This document shows, piece by piece, positions 17,633 through 25,341 of a stretch of 64,000 nucleotides of DNA. Position 1 is the stretch's first letter; the number at the start of each line of letters is the position of its first letter. The notes below the pieces were generated by a model. The model did not search any database. It worked only from the letters and a program-made list of their open reading frames with translations, and was not told the DNA's origin. Both the position numbers and the translations under genes were made by a program. This DNA comes from Burkholderia sp. D-99 (lineage in GTDB: Bacteria > Pseudomonadota > Gammaproteobacteria > Burkholderiales > Burkholderiaceae), in contig NZ_JAAOXM010000001.1 in the NCBI RefSeq assembly GCF_011605345.1, positions 868,001 to 932,000 on the forward strand. The letters are read 5' to 3'.

Positions 17633-18730
17633 ATGTCGACGATCGAACACGTTTCCACCGCACGCACCGCACCGCCACCGGCCGGCGGAGCGCCGGCTTC
17701 CGCTGCGTCCACGCGCGTGGCCTGCACGGCCTGCGAAGCGACGCTCGCGGCCGAAGCACGCCGCGCGCGTACCTGGCCGACCGGCATCGCCGCCGCGCTC
17801 GCATGGGCCGCGCTCGGCGCGCTCACGCATCTGTGGCCGAACCGCGTCGTCGGCTTCAGCGACTGGGCGTACACGGACACATTCGGCACGGCCGCGTGGA
17901 CGATCGCCGCATTGCTGCTCGCCGCCGCGACGCTTGGCCATCTCGTGCCTGCGACGCGCACGCGGCTCGCGCGCGTGCACCCGGCCGGCCCGTGGCTCGT
18001 CGCGCTGCCGCTCGTGCTTGCCGCATGGGAAACACTCACCGCGAAAACCGGCTGGCTGCCCACGCCGTTCTTCGCGCCGCCGCAGGCACTGATCGAGGTC
18101 TACGTCGACGACTGGCCGCGCCTCCTCGGCAGCGCCGGCAACACGCTGAAGCTGCTCGCGCTCGGCTTCGCGTACGGCGTCGCGGTCGGTTTCGCGGTCG
18201 GCGTGTCGATCGGCTGGTCGCGCCGGATCGGCTACTGGGTGCATCCCGTGCTGCGCGTGCTCGGCCCCGTGCCGGCTACCGCGCTGTTGCCGCTCACCTT
18301 CTACTTCTTCCCGTCGAGCTATTCCGCGGCCGCGTTCCTGATCGCGCTCGCAACCGGCTTCCCGGTCGCGGTGCTCACGTGGTCCGGCGTCGCGAGCGTC
18401 AACAAGCAGTATTACGACGTCGCGCGCACGCTCGGCGCGAACGCGCGCTTCCTCGTGCTGCGCGTCGCGATTCCGGCCGCGCTGCCGCACGTGTTCGTCG
18501 GCATCTTCATGGGACTGAGCGCGTCGTTCACGGTACTGGTCGTCGCCGAGATGATGGGCGTGAAGTCCGGGCTCGGCTGGTACCTGAGCTGGGCGCAGGG
18601 CTGGGCATCGTACGTGAACATGTATGCGGCGCTGATCGTGATGGCGCTGCTGTTTTCCGGGCTGATCGCGCTGCTGTTCGCGGTGCGCGACCGCGTGCTC
18701 GCGTGGCAAAAAGGAACCGTCAAATGGTGA
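17633..18730 (+). CDS. SsuC/TauC-type ABC permease with long N-terminal extension
   Basis: 365 residues, about 100 more than usual SsuC (about 260). The canonical BPD_transp_1 part begins near residue 125 (LVALPLVLAAWETLTAKTGWLPTPF) and includes the EAA-like loop around YYDVARTLGANARFLVLRVAIPAALPHVF. The extra N-terminus has a Cys-x2-Cys (VACTACEA) and two predicted membrane helices (about 44-60 and 82-100). The gene starts 4 bp after the binding-protein stop and its own stop overlaps the ATPase start (ATGGTGA), so it is tightly coupled. Confidence 0.9.
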   Translation: MSTIEHVSTARTAPPPAGGAPASAASTRVACTACEATLAAEARRARTWPTGIAAALAWAALGALTHLWPNRVVGFSDWAYTDTFGTAAWTIAALLLAAATLGHLVPATRTRLARVHPAGPWLVALPLVLAAWETLTAKTGWLPTPFFAPPQALIEVYVDDWPRLLGSAGNTLKLLALGFAYGVAVGFAVGVSIGWSRRIGYWVHPVLRVLGPVPATALLPLTFYFFPSSYSAAAFLIALATGFPVAVLTWSGVASVNKQYYDVARTLGANARFLVLRVAIPAALPHVFVGIFMGLSASFTVLVVAEMMGVKSGLGWYLSWAQGWASYVNMYAALIVMALLFSGLIALLFAVRDRVLAWQKGTVKW

Positions 18731-19551
18731 ACGCCGCCGTACTCGAATCGCCCGCGGCCCCTGCGCCCGCCACGTCGTCTGCCGCCACTGCGCCTCGCGG
18801 CGCGCGCATCGACATCCGCCGCGTAAGCCATGCGTTCGACGGCCCCGGCGGCCCGCTGCCGGTGCTCGACGACGTCACGCTGTCGGTCGCGGCCGGCGAA
18901 TTCGTCGCGCTGCTCGGCCCGAGCGGCTGCGGGAAATCGACGCTGCTGCGCCTCGTCGCGGGCCTCGACGCCGCCCGGCAAGGGACCATCGCGCAGGATG
19001 GCGTGCCGATCGAGCAACCCGATCCGTCGCGCATCGTCGTGTTCCAGGACCCGACGCTGTACCCGTGGCGACGCGTGCGCGCGAACGTCGCGCTCGGCCT
19101 CGAAGCGCGCGGCGTGGCGCGTACCTCGCAGCATCGCGTCGACGATGCGCTCGAACGCGTCGGGCTGCGCGAATTCTCGAACGTGTTCCCGCATCAGTTG
19201 TCCGGCGGGATGGCACAGCGGGTCGCACTGGCCCGCGCGCTCGTCAACGATCCGCGCCTGCTGATTCTCGACGAGCCGCTCGGCAAGCTCGATTCGCTGA
19301 CGCGGCTCACGATGCAGGCCGAGCTGACCGCACTGTGGCAACGCGACGGTTTCTCCGCGCTGCTCGTCACGCACGATGTCGAGGAAGCGCTGTTCCTTGC
19401 GCAGCGCGTGATCGTATTCGGGCCGCGCCCGGCACGGATCGTCGCCGAATTGCACGTCGACCTGCCCTACCCGCGCCATCGCGGCGACCCGCGCCTCGCC
19501 GCGCTGCGTCACGACGCGTTGCGGCATCTCGGGCTCGATGCGAGCTGGTAG
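18724..19551 (+). CDS. SsuB/TauB-type ABC ATPase
   Basis: 275 residues. An Ala/Pro-rich leader of about 25 residues precedes the ATPase core. Walker A GPSGCGKST (about 62-70), Q-loop FQDPTLYPWRRV, signature LSGGM, Walker B LLILDEPLGKLD and H-loop TRDVE-like VTHDVEEALFLA are all present. Partner of the upstream permease and binding protein in sulfonate-type import. The ATG lies within the last codons of the permease gene. Family placement in the nitrate/taurine/sulfonate importers is by the binding protein and DEPLGKLD motif. Confidence 0.92.
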   Translation: MVNAAVLESPAAPAPATSSAATAPRGARIDIRRVSHAFDGPGGPLPVLDDVTLSVAAGEFVALLGPSGCGKSTLLRLVAGLDAARQGTIAQDGVPIEQPDPSRIVVFQDPTLYPWRRVRANVALGLEARGVARTSQHRVDDALERVGLREFSNVFPHQLSGGMAQRVALARALVNDPRLLILDEPLGKLDSLTRLTMQAELTALWQRDGFSALLVTHDVEEALFLAQRVIVFGPRPARIVAELHVDLPYPRHRGDPRLAALRHDALRHLGLDASW

Positions 19552-19601
19552 ATGCGCGGTACCGTTCGACGATTGGCCGCCGCGCGGCGGGAACGTAGCC
19601 G

Positions 19602-20786
19602 ATGAACGCACCGACGTTCGCCGACTGGGCGCTGATGTTTCTGCAAGGGCTGTATCGCGCGCAAGTCGTGCTGTCGCGTGTGCTGCATGCGATCGGGCTG
19701 ACGGGCGACGCCGACGGTCAGCCTGCATGGCCGTGGGCCCATCGCATCGCGCTCGAAACGCTGCGCATCGACGCGGGACTCACGCGGCAACTCGCGTTCG
19801 CCGTCGCGGCGACGGCGCTGGCCGCCGGGCTCGCGTGCATCGCGCTCGCGTCGCGCAAGTGGCGTGTCGCATCGGTGCTTGCCGCGCTGGCCGTTGCGTG
19901 GTTCGCGCCGTGGCCGCCGGCTTCGCTGTGGCTCTCGCCGGCCGTGCCGACGAGTTTCCAGCGCGATCCCGCGCCGTTTTCCGTATCGAACGTGATGCGC
20001 GGCGCGCACGTGTATGCGCAACACTGCGCGGCGTGCCACGGCGTGGACGGACGCGGAGAAGGGCCGCTCGCGGCCACGCTCTCTCACTGGCCGCCGACCT
20101 TCGCCGGTGCACTGCTCGCGCGCCGCCTCGACGGCGAACTGTTCTGGCGTGTGCGCCACGGGACACGGGACGAACACGGCGCGCCGACGATGCCCGGCTT
20201 CGCCGCGACACTCGGGCCCCGGGACACCTGGGCCGTGCTCGACTACCTGAAAGCGCTCGCCGCGGGCAGCGGCGCGCAGGCAGAAGGCGCGTGGCCCGTG
20301 CCCGTCCCGCTGCCGGCGCTCGACGTGCGCTGCGGCGCCGCCGCGCCCCAACCGCTCGATCGCTGGCGCGCAGGCCAGCGTGTGCGCATCGTCGCCCTCG
20401 CGCCGGGCGCGACGCCCCCGCCGGAAGACGCGCGCTGGCAAACCTTGCTCGTCACCGCGCGCGGCGCGCCCGTGGCGCAGGCGACCGATGCGGCGCGAGC
20501 CGATTGCGTCGCGTCGACGCCCGATGCATGGCTCGCCTTCGCGACGATCGCCGGCGTGGCGCCCGACGCACTCGGCGGCACGCAGCTCCTTGCCGATCGC
20601 CGTGGCTGGCTGAGAGCGCGCGCGTTGCCGGGCAGCGCCGGCTGGTCGGATGCCGACCTGCTGTGCCGTTCCGACGCCACCGCACGGCCCGCAGTACCGG
20701 CAGCGAACGGCGATGCGCTGACTGCGCTGCTGCTGCGGGTCGACACGGAACCCGTGCGCGACGTTCAGGCCGGGCTCCCGCATTGA
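19602..20786 (+). CDS. Membrane-anchored c-type cytochrome of unknown partner
   Basis: 394 residues. Two membrane helices (about 63-83 and 86-104) precede a mono-heme cytochrome c domain with CAACH at 142-146 and a probable axial Met197 (APTMPGF). The C-terminal about 165 residues form a domain I do not recognise. Topology would place the heme in the periplasm. It begins 50 bp after the ATPase gene and is followed by a second sulfonate-type binding protein 37 bp later, so it appears to be embedded in the sulfur operon. It might accept electrons from a periplasmic oxidation, but no oxidase or dehydrogenase is adjacent. Confidence 0.85.
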   Translation: MNAPTFADWALMFLQGLYRAQVVLSRVLHAIGLTGDADGQPAWPWAHRIALETLRIDAGLTRQLAFAVAATALAAGLACIALASRKWRVASVLAALAVAWFAPWPPASLWLSPAVPTSFQRDPAPFSVSNVMRGAHVYAQHCAACHGVDGRGEGPLAATLSHWPPTFAGALLARRLDGELFWRVRHGTRDEHGAPTMPGFAATLGPRDTWAVLDYLKALAAGSGAQAEGAWPVPVPLPALDVRCGAAAPQPLDRWRAGQRVRIVALAPGATPPPEDARWQTLLVTARGAPVAQATDAARADCVASTPDAWLAFATIAGVAPDALGGTQLLADRRGWLRARALPGSAGWSDADLLCRSDATARPAVPAANGDALTALLLRVDTEPVRDVQAGLPH

Positions 20787-20823
20787 TCGAATCCCTGAAT
20801 TTCTCTTCCGACCAAACTTCACG

Positions 20824-21777
20824 ATGAATCCGACCCGACGCCACTTCCTCGCGCAAGCGAGCGCCCTCGCCACGATCGCCGCGGCCCCGGCCACACTGCG
20901 CGCGCAATCGGGCACGCGGCCGCTGCTGCGCGCCGGCGACCAGAAAGGCGGGCTGCGCGCGCTGCTCGAAGCGGCCGGCGAACTGAACGGCCTTGCGTAC
21001 GACATTGCGTGGACCGAGTTCCCGGCCGCCGCGCCGCTCGCCGAAGCGCTGAACGCGGCTGCCGTCGACTGCGGGCCGATCGGCGACGCGCCGGTGATCT
21101 TCGCGCTCGCGTCGGGCGCACGCATCAAGGTGATCGGCGCAAACCGCTCCGATCCGTACGGCACGGCGGTGCTCGTGCGGCCCGATGCCGCGCTGAAAAC
21201 CCCGGCCGACCTGAAAGGCAAGCGCATCGGCACCACGCGCGGCTCGATCGGCCATTTCGTCACGCTGAAGGCACTCGACGCGGCCGGCCTGCCCCCCGAC
21301 GCGGTATCGTTCCGCTTCCTGCCGCCGGCCGACACGATGCTTGCGCTCGCAACCGGTTCGATCGATGCGTGGGCGACCTGGGAGCCCTATACCGCGCTCG
21401 CGGAAACGAGCGGCCGCGCGCGTGTGCTCGTCAACGGCCGCGGGCTGTGGTCGGGCCTCAGCTATCTCGCGGCGACCGACGCGGCGATCGCATCGAAGCG
21501 CGATGTGCTGCACGATTTCCTGCAGCGCGTCGTGCGCGCGCAGGCGTGGTCGTACCGGCATGCCGACGCGTATTCGGCGGCACTCGCGCGCATCATCGGC
21601 ATTCCGCCGGCGGCCGCGAAGCTGCAGTTCGAGCGCCGCAACACGCGCTGGTTGCCGATCGACGCGACGATCATCGCCGAACAACAGCGCACGGCCGACT
21701 TCTACCTGAAGGCTGGACTGTTGCGCCAGCCGCTCGACGTGCGCGCGACGTTCGACCCGGGCTTCCCGCTCGCATGA
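20824..21777 (+). CDS. Second SsuA-type ABC substrate-binding protein
   Basis: 317 residues. Twin-arginine signal TRRHFLAQASALATIAAAPATLRAQ, then an aliphatic-sulfonate binding fold: RAGDQKGGLRALLEAAGELNGL, NAAAVDCGPIGDAPVIFALASGARIKVIGANRS, DLKGKRIGTTRGSIGHFVTLKAL and TGSIDAWATWEPY. Shorter than the first binding protein in the cluster and clearly not its duplicate by eye, so the importer may accept two ligand-loaded receptors. Last gene of the sulfur region. Confidence 0.9.
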   Translation: MNPTRRHFLAQASALATIAAAPATLRAQSGTRPLLRAGDQKGGLRALLEAAGELNGLAYDIAWTEFPAAAPLAEALNAAAVDCGPIGDAPVIFALASGARIKVIGANRSDPYGTAVLVRPDAALKTPADLKGKRIGTTRGSIGHFVTLKALDAAGLPPDAVSFRFLPPADTMLALATGSIDAWATWEPYTALAETSGRARVLVNGRGLWSGLSYLAATDAAIASKRDVLHDFLQRVVRAQAWSYRHADAYSAALARIIGIPPAAAKLQFERRNTRWLPIDATIIAEQQRTADFYLKAGLLRQPLDVRATFDPGFPLA

Positions 21778-21865
21778 CCGGCCGCGCGACGGCGCGCAAC
21801 CGTCCAAACGGCTGCGGCGCGATCTGGCACAATCGCAGTCTCGCCATCCGCCTTCAGCCAGCGTC

Positions 21866-22732
21866 ATGCCAGCCATCGCCGAACTCTTCGTCTACCCGAT
21901 CAAATCCTGCGCCGGCATCGCGCTGACACGCGCGCAACTGCTCGAAACGGGCCTGGCGTACGACCGCCACTGGCTGATCACCGACCCCGCCGGGCAGATG
22001 ATCACGCAGCGCACGCACCCGCGCCTCGCACTGATCCGCACCGCACTGGGCAACGATGCGCTCGTGCTGAACGCGCCGGGCATGCGCGAGATCCGCACGC
22101 CGCTCGACGGCGACGTCTCGCCCGCCACGCCGAAGATGGCCGCGACCGTGTGGCGCGACACCGTCGACGCGATCGACACGGGCGCCGAAACCGCCGCGTG
22201 GCTCACCGAATTCCTCGGCATGCCCGCGAAGCTCGCACGCTTCGGGCCCGACGCGCGCCGCGGCTGCAACCGCAAATGGACCGGCGAGATCGATACACAC
22301 ACGCAATTCGCGGACGGCTACCCGCTGCTCGTGATCGGCCAGTCGTCGCTCGACGACCTGAACGCGCGGCTCACCGCCAAAGGCGCACCGGCGATTCCGA
22401 TGAACCGCTTCCGCCCGAACATCGTCGTGTCGGATCTCGAGGCGTACGAAGAGGATTTCATCGAGCACCTCGACACCGAAGGCGCGGCGCCCGTACGGCT
22501 GCGGCTCGTGAAGCTGTGCACGCGCTGCCCGATGCCGACGATCGACCAGGTCACCGGCGCGCCCGATCCCGCGTGGCCGCACGAGCCGACCGACACGATG
22601 CAGACCTATCGCGCGAACCCGAGCTTCAACGGCGAGCTGACGTTCGGCATCAACGCGATCGTCGTCGAAGGTGCGGGCACGTGGCTCGAAATCGGCCAGT
22701 CGCTGGAAGCGGAGATCGGGTTCGGCGATTGA
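21866..22732 (+). CDS. MOSC-domain protein (YcbX/mARC type)
   Basis: 288 residues. N-terminal MOSC beta-barrel (PAIAELFVYPIKSCAGIAL), then the C-terminal MOSC domain with MNRFRPNIVVS and the conserved Cys segment KLCTRCPMPTID expected to ligate molybdenum. YcbX and mARC proteins reduce N-hydroxylated compounds using molybdopterin. E. coli YcbX has an added ferredoxin domain; this protein ends after MOSC, so it needs a separate electron donor. Monocistronic; 88 bp follow the sulfur operon. Gene symbol not assigned because the fused domain is missing. Confidence 0.88.
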   Translation: MPAIAELFVYPIKSCAGIALTRAQLLETGLAYDRHWLITDPAGQMITQRTHPRLALIRTALGNDALVLNAPGMREIRTPLDGDVSPATPKMAATVWRDTVDAIDTGAETAAWLTEFLGMPAKLARFGPDARRGCNRKWTGEIDTHTQFADGYPLLVIGQSSLDDLNARLTAKGAPAIPMNRFRPNIVVSDLEAYEEDFIEHLDTEGAAPVRLRLVKLCTRCPMPTIDQVTGAPDPAWPHEPTDTMQTYRANPSFNGELTFGINAIVVEGAGTWLEIGQSLEAEIGFGD

Positions 22733-22779
22733 GTCGCACGCACGGAACCGCTCACCCGATCACATAGTCTTCATCGCGA

Positions 22780-22889
22780 CGGAAGTCGTGCGGAAGTCGT
22801 GCGGAAGTCGTGCGGAAGTCGTGCGGAAGTCGTGCGGAAGTCGTGCGGTAGTCACCCGGTAGTCGTGCGGTAGTCACCCGGTAGTCACC
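22780..22889. repeat. 11-bp tandem repeat array, 10 units, intergenic
   Basis: Six exact copies of CGGAAGTCGTG (22780-22845) are followed by four variant units CGGTAGTCACC, CGGTAGTCGTG, CGGTAGTCACC, CGGTAGTCACC (22846-22889). The array fills most of the 186-bp gap between the MOSC gene stop and the convergent histidine-kinase stop. Units are contiguous with no spacers, so it is a minisatellite rather than a CRISPR. Confidence 0.95.
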
Positions 22890-22918
22890 CGAGCCGCTTC
22901 CCGCCTCCCTACTCGCCA

Positions 22919-24340
22919 TCACGCGGCGTGCAGCCCCGCGTCGTTTGCCGCCGGCAACCGGATCGTCACGACCAGCCCGCCGCCGGCCGCATCGGCAAGC
23001 GTCACGCTGCCCTGATGAACGCGCGCGATCTCGCGCACGATCGACAGCCCGAGCCCCGTCCCTTCGACCGTCTGCGTCTTGCTGCCGCGATGGAAACGCT
23101 CGAACACCGCGTCGCGCTCGTCCGCCGGAATGCCCGGCCCGTTGTCGATGACGTCGAGCCGCGCATGCGCCCCGTCGCGCGACACGCGCACCGTAATCAC
23201 GGCGCGATCGCCCGCATAGCGGATCGCGTTGTCGATCAGGTTGCCGACCATCTCGCCGAGCAGGTCGGGCTGCCCGTGCACGTCGATGTCGGCTTCGTGC
23301 TCGAAACCGAGATCGATATCGCGCGCGCGTGCGACCGGCGACCAGTCGAGCGTCACGCTGCGCGCAAGGCGGTGCAGCGCGACCGGCTTTTGGGCAACAG
23401 CATGGCCGCTATCCGAATCGAGCCGCGACAGCGACAACAGTTGCTGCACGATCTTCGCGGCCTGCCGCACCGCCCCGTTCGCACGTCGCAAGTGCCCGTT
23501 CACGCGCGGCTGCTCGTCGGGCCGCAGCGCGAGCTCGACGCCCGCCTGCACGGCCGCGAGCGGCGTCTTCAGTTGATGGGCCGCGTCCGCGAAGAAGCGG
23601 CGCCGCGCGACCTGCATCCGTTGCGTGCGGCCAATGTACTGGTTGATCGACTCGACGAGCGGCGCGAGTTCGCTCGGCATCGCACCGGTATCCAGCGGCG
23701 TCGTATCGTCCTCGCTGCGCGCGGCGACCGTCGCCGACAGCCGGTTCAGCGGCCGCAGCCCGCGCCCGACGCCGAGCCACACGATGCCGAGCGCGAGCAC
23801 GACGAGCAACCCTTCCTGCAGCAGCGACCCCACGAGGATCTCGCGCGCGAGCGCCTGGCGCGCCTCGATCGTCTCGCCGACCATCACCCACACGATGCGC
23901 GACTGCGCGGTCGGCACGTCGTGCACCGGGATGCGCAGCGCGGCCATCCGCAACTGCTCGCCGCGATAGACGACGTCGTAGTAGCGCGTGACGAACAGCG
24001 CGCCGTCGCCCGCGTCGCGCCCTTGCGGCAGCGGCAGGTCCGGGTAGCCGGTGATCGTGTGGCCGTTGTCCTCGCGGATCAGGTAGTAGATCTTGCCGCC
24101 GTCGCTCGATTCGAGCATTTCGAGCGCGAGATACGGCAAGTCGACCTCGACCTCGCCATCATTGAGCCGCACGCCTTCGCGGATCGACTTCAGCGACGAC
24201 GACAGCGTGCGGTCGAACGCGGCGTGCGCGGCGCTCATCGCGCGCTGGTACGTGAGCCACGAGTCGAGCGCGAGCAGGCCGAGCAGCGGCAGCAGCAGCC
24301 ACAGCGCGACCTGGGTGCGCAGGTTCGGGCGGGTCATCAT
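22919..24340 (-). CDS. TctE/QseC-type sensor histidine kinase
   Basis: 473 residues from MMT at 24340. Membrane helix about 10-28, a 2CSK_N-type periplasmic sensor (about 30-170) as in TctE, second helix about 172-190, HAMP-like linker, HisKA with phosphoacceptor His255 (DAAHQLKTPLAAV), and HATPase with NLIDNAIRYA (N box), DNGPGIP (G1) and GTGLGLSIV (G2). It pairs with the response regulator upstream in the same direction. TctE-type kinases usually sense tricarboxylates, yet no tctCBA transporter is nearby. Start is coupled (TGA/ATG overlap) to a small frame. Confidence 0.92.
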   Translation of the reverse strand: MMTRPNLRTQVALWLLLPLLGLLALDSWLTYQRAMSAAHAAFDRTLSSSLKSIREGVRLNDGEVEVDLPYLALEMLESSDGGKIYYLIREDNGHTITGYPDLPLPQGRDAGDGALFVTRYYDVVYRGEQLRMAALRIPVHDVPTAQSRIVWVMVGETIEARQALAREILVGSLLQEGLLVVLALGIVWLGVGRGLRPLNRLSATVAARSEDDTTPLDTGAMPSELAPLVESINQYIGRTQRMQVARRRFFADAAHQLKTPLAAVQAGVELALRPDEQPRVNGHLRRANGAVRQAAKIVQQLLSLSRLDSDSGHAVAQKPVALHRLARSVTLDWSPVARARDIDLGFEHEADIDVHGQPDLLGEMVGNLIDNAIRYAGDRAVITVRVSRDGAHARLDVIDNGPGIPADERDAVFERFHRGSKTQTVEGTGLGLSIVREIARVHQGSVTLADAAGGGLVVTIRLPAANDAGLHAA

Positions 24341-24540
24341 GCGTCCCGCCGGGCTGCCCCAAAGGGCGCAGCGGGGCATTCGCGGCGCATCGCTTTGCGC
24401 CCGCACTGCCCGCCGGCTTTGCAAAACCGGCCGTGGATGGCATGCGCCCCCTCGGGGGGCCGCGAACGTGTCGATCCGGAGCAACGCCTTGGCGCGTACT
24501 CCGGTCCCATCCAAAGCAAGTGCGCGTGGGGGTCGTTCAC
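24337..24540 (-). other. 67-codon frame / GC-palindromic element coupling regulator to kinase
   Basis: A GTG at 24540 overlaps the response-regulator stop (GTGA) and the frame runs 67 codons to a TGA overlapping the kinase ATG (ATGA). The predicted peptide (beginning VNDPHAHLLWMGPEYAPRRC) has a Cys/Arg/Gly-rich composition and no recognised domain. The DNA contains GC palindromes, e.g. GCCCCCTCGGGGGGC near 24446-24460 and GGGCTGCCCCAAAGGGCGCAG at 24350-24370. It may be a dispersed intergenic element whose open frame preserves translational coupling, or a real small protein; I favour the first. Confidence 0.5.
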
Positions 24541-25217
24541 TCGGCCGTCTCCGCCTTCGCTTCCAGCAGATAACCGAGCCCGCGCAGCGTGACGATCGCA
24601 ACCCCCGTGTTCTCGAGCTTCTTGCGAAGCCGGTACACGTAGATCTCGATCGCATCGGCGTTGACCGACTCGTCGAGCCCGAAAATCTTCTCCGACAGCG
24701 TGTCCTTGTTGATCGCGCGGCCGTTGCGCAGGATCAGCACCTCGAGCACCGAACGCTCGCGCGGCGTGAGCGACAGCGGCTCGCCCGCGAGATGAAAGCT
24801 GCGATCGATACTGTCGTACGAAAGCGGCCCGCATTCGACCCGCGAATGCTCGTGGCCGAGGCTGCGGCGGATCAGCGCGCGGGCGCGCGCTTCCAGTTCG
24901 GTCAGTTCGAACGGCTTCGCGAGATAGTCGTCGGCGCCGAGATCGAGCCCCTTCACGCGATCCTCGACCGACCCGTGCGCGGTCAGGATCAGCACCGGCA
25001 CCGGATTGCGCCGCGCGCGCAGCCGCCGCAGCACTTCCAGCCCGTCGAGCTTCGGCAGCCCGAGATCGAGGATCACCAGTGCGTAATCCTGCGTGCGCAG
25101 CACGTGGTCGGCCGCCTCGCCGTCCGCCATGTGATCGACCGCGAAGCGCGCCGCGCTCAGCGCGTCGTTCAGCGACTGGGCGAGGTTCGGATTGTCTTCG
25201 ACGAGCAGCACGCGCAT
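24537..25217 (-). CDS. OmpR/TctD-type response regulator
   Basis: 226 residues. Receiver domain 1-115 with phosphoacceptor Asp51 (ILDLGLPKLDG), acidic pocket ED in LLVEDN, Thr79 and Lys101 (YLAKPF). Winged-helix trans_reg_C domain 128-222 with LTPRERSVLEVLILRNG and the recognition segment ADAIEIYVYRLRKKLE. Partner of the kinase gene downstream, separated from it by a coupled 67-codon frame. Its length and VYRLRKKL motif fit the TctD/QseB subfamily. Confidence 0.94.
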   Translation of the reverse strand: MRVLLVEDNPNLAQSLNDALSAARFAVDHMADGEAADHVLRTQDYALVILDLGLPKLDGLEVLRRLRARRNPVPVLILTAHGSVEDRVKGLDLGADDYLAKPFELTELEARARALIRRSLGHEHSRVECGPLSYDSIDRSFHLAGEPLSLTPRERSVLEVLILRNGRAINKDTLSEKIFGLDESVNADAIEIYVYRLRKKLENTGVAIVTLRGLGYLLEAKAETAE

Positions 25218-25341
25218 GGGGATTCCGGTAAGGTCAGCGACAGGCCGCTACATTACATGATCCTTTCCATCGCGACGCCTCGCGCAAACACCGGTTGCGC
25301 CGCCGGCCCGCTCGCGCGTCGGCCGACCCGCCGATCGTCGC

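Noticed and set aside
22780..22889. CRISPR-like array
   Set aside because: Units are contiguous 11-mers without spacers.
24541..24834. Extension of the small frame upstream of 24540
   Set aside because: The upstream part is a shadow inside the response-regulator gene; only the coupled 67-codon part is of interest.
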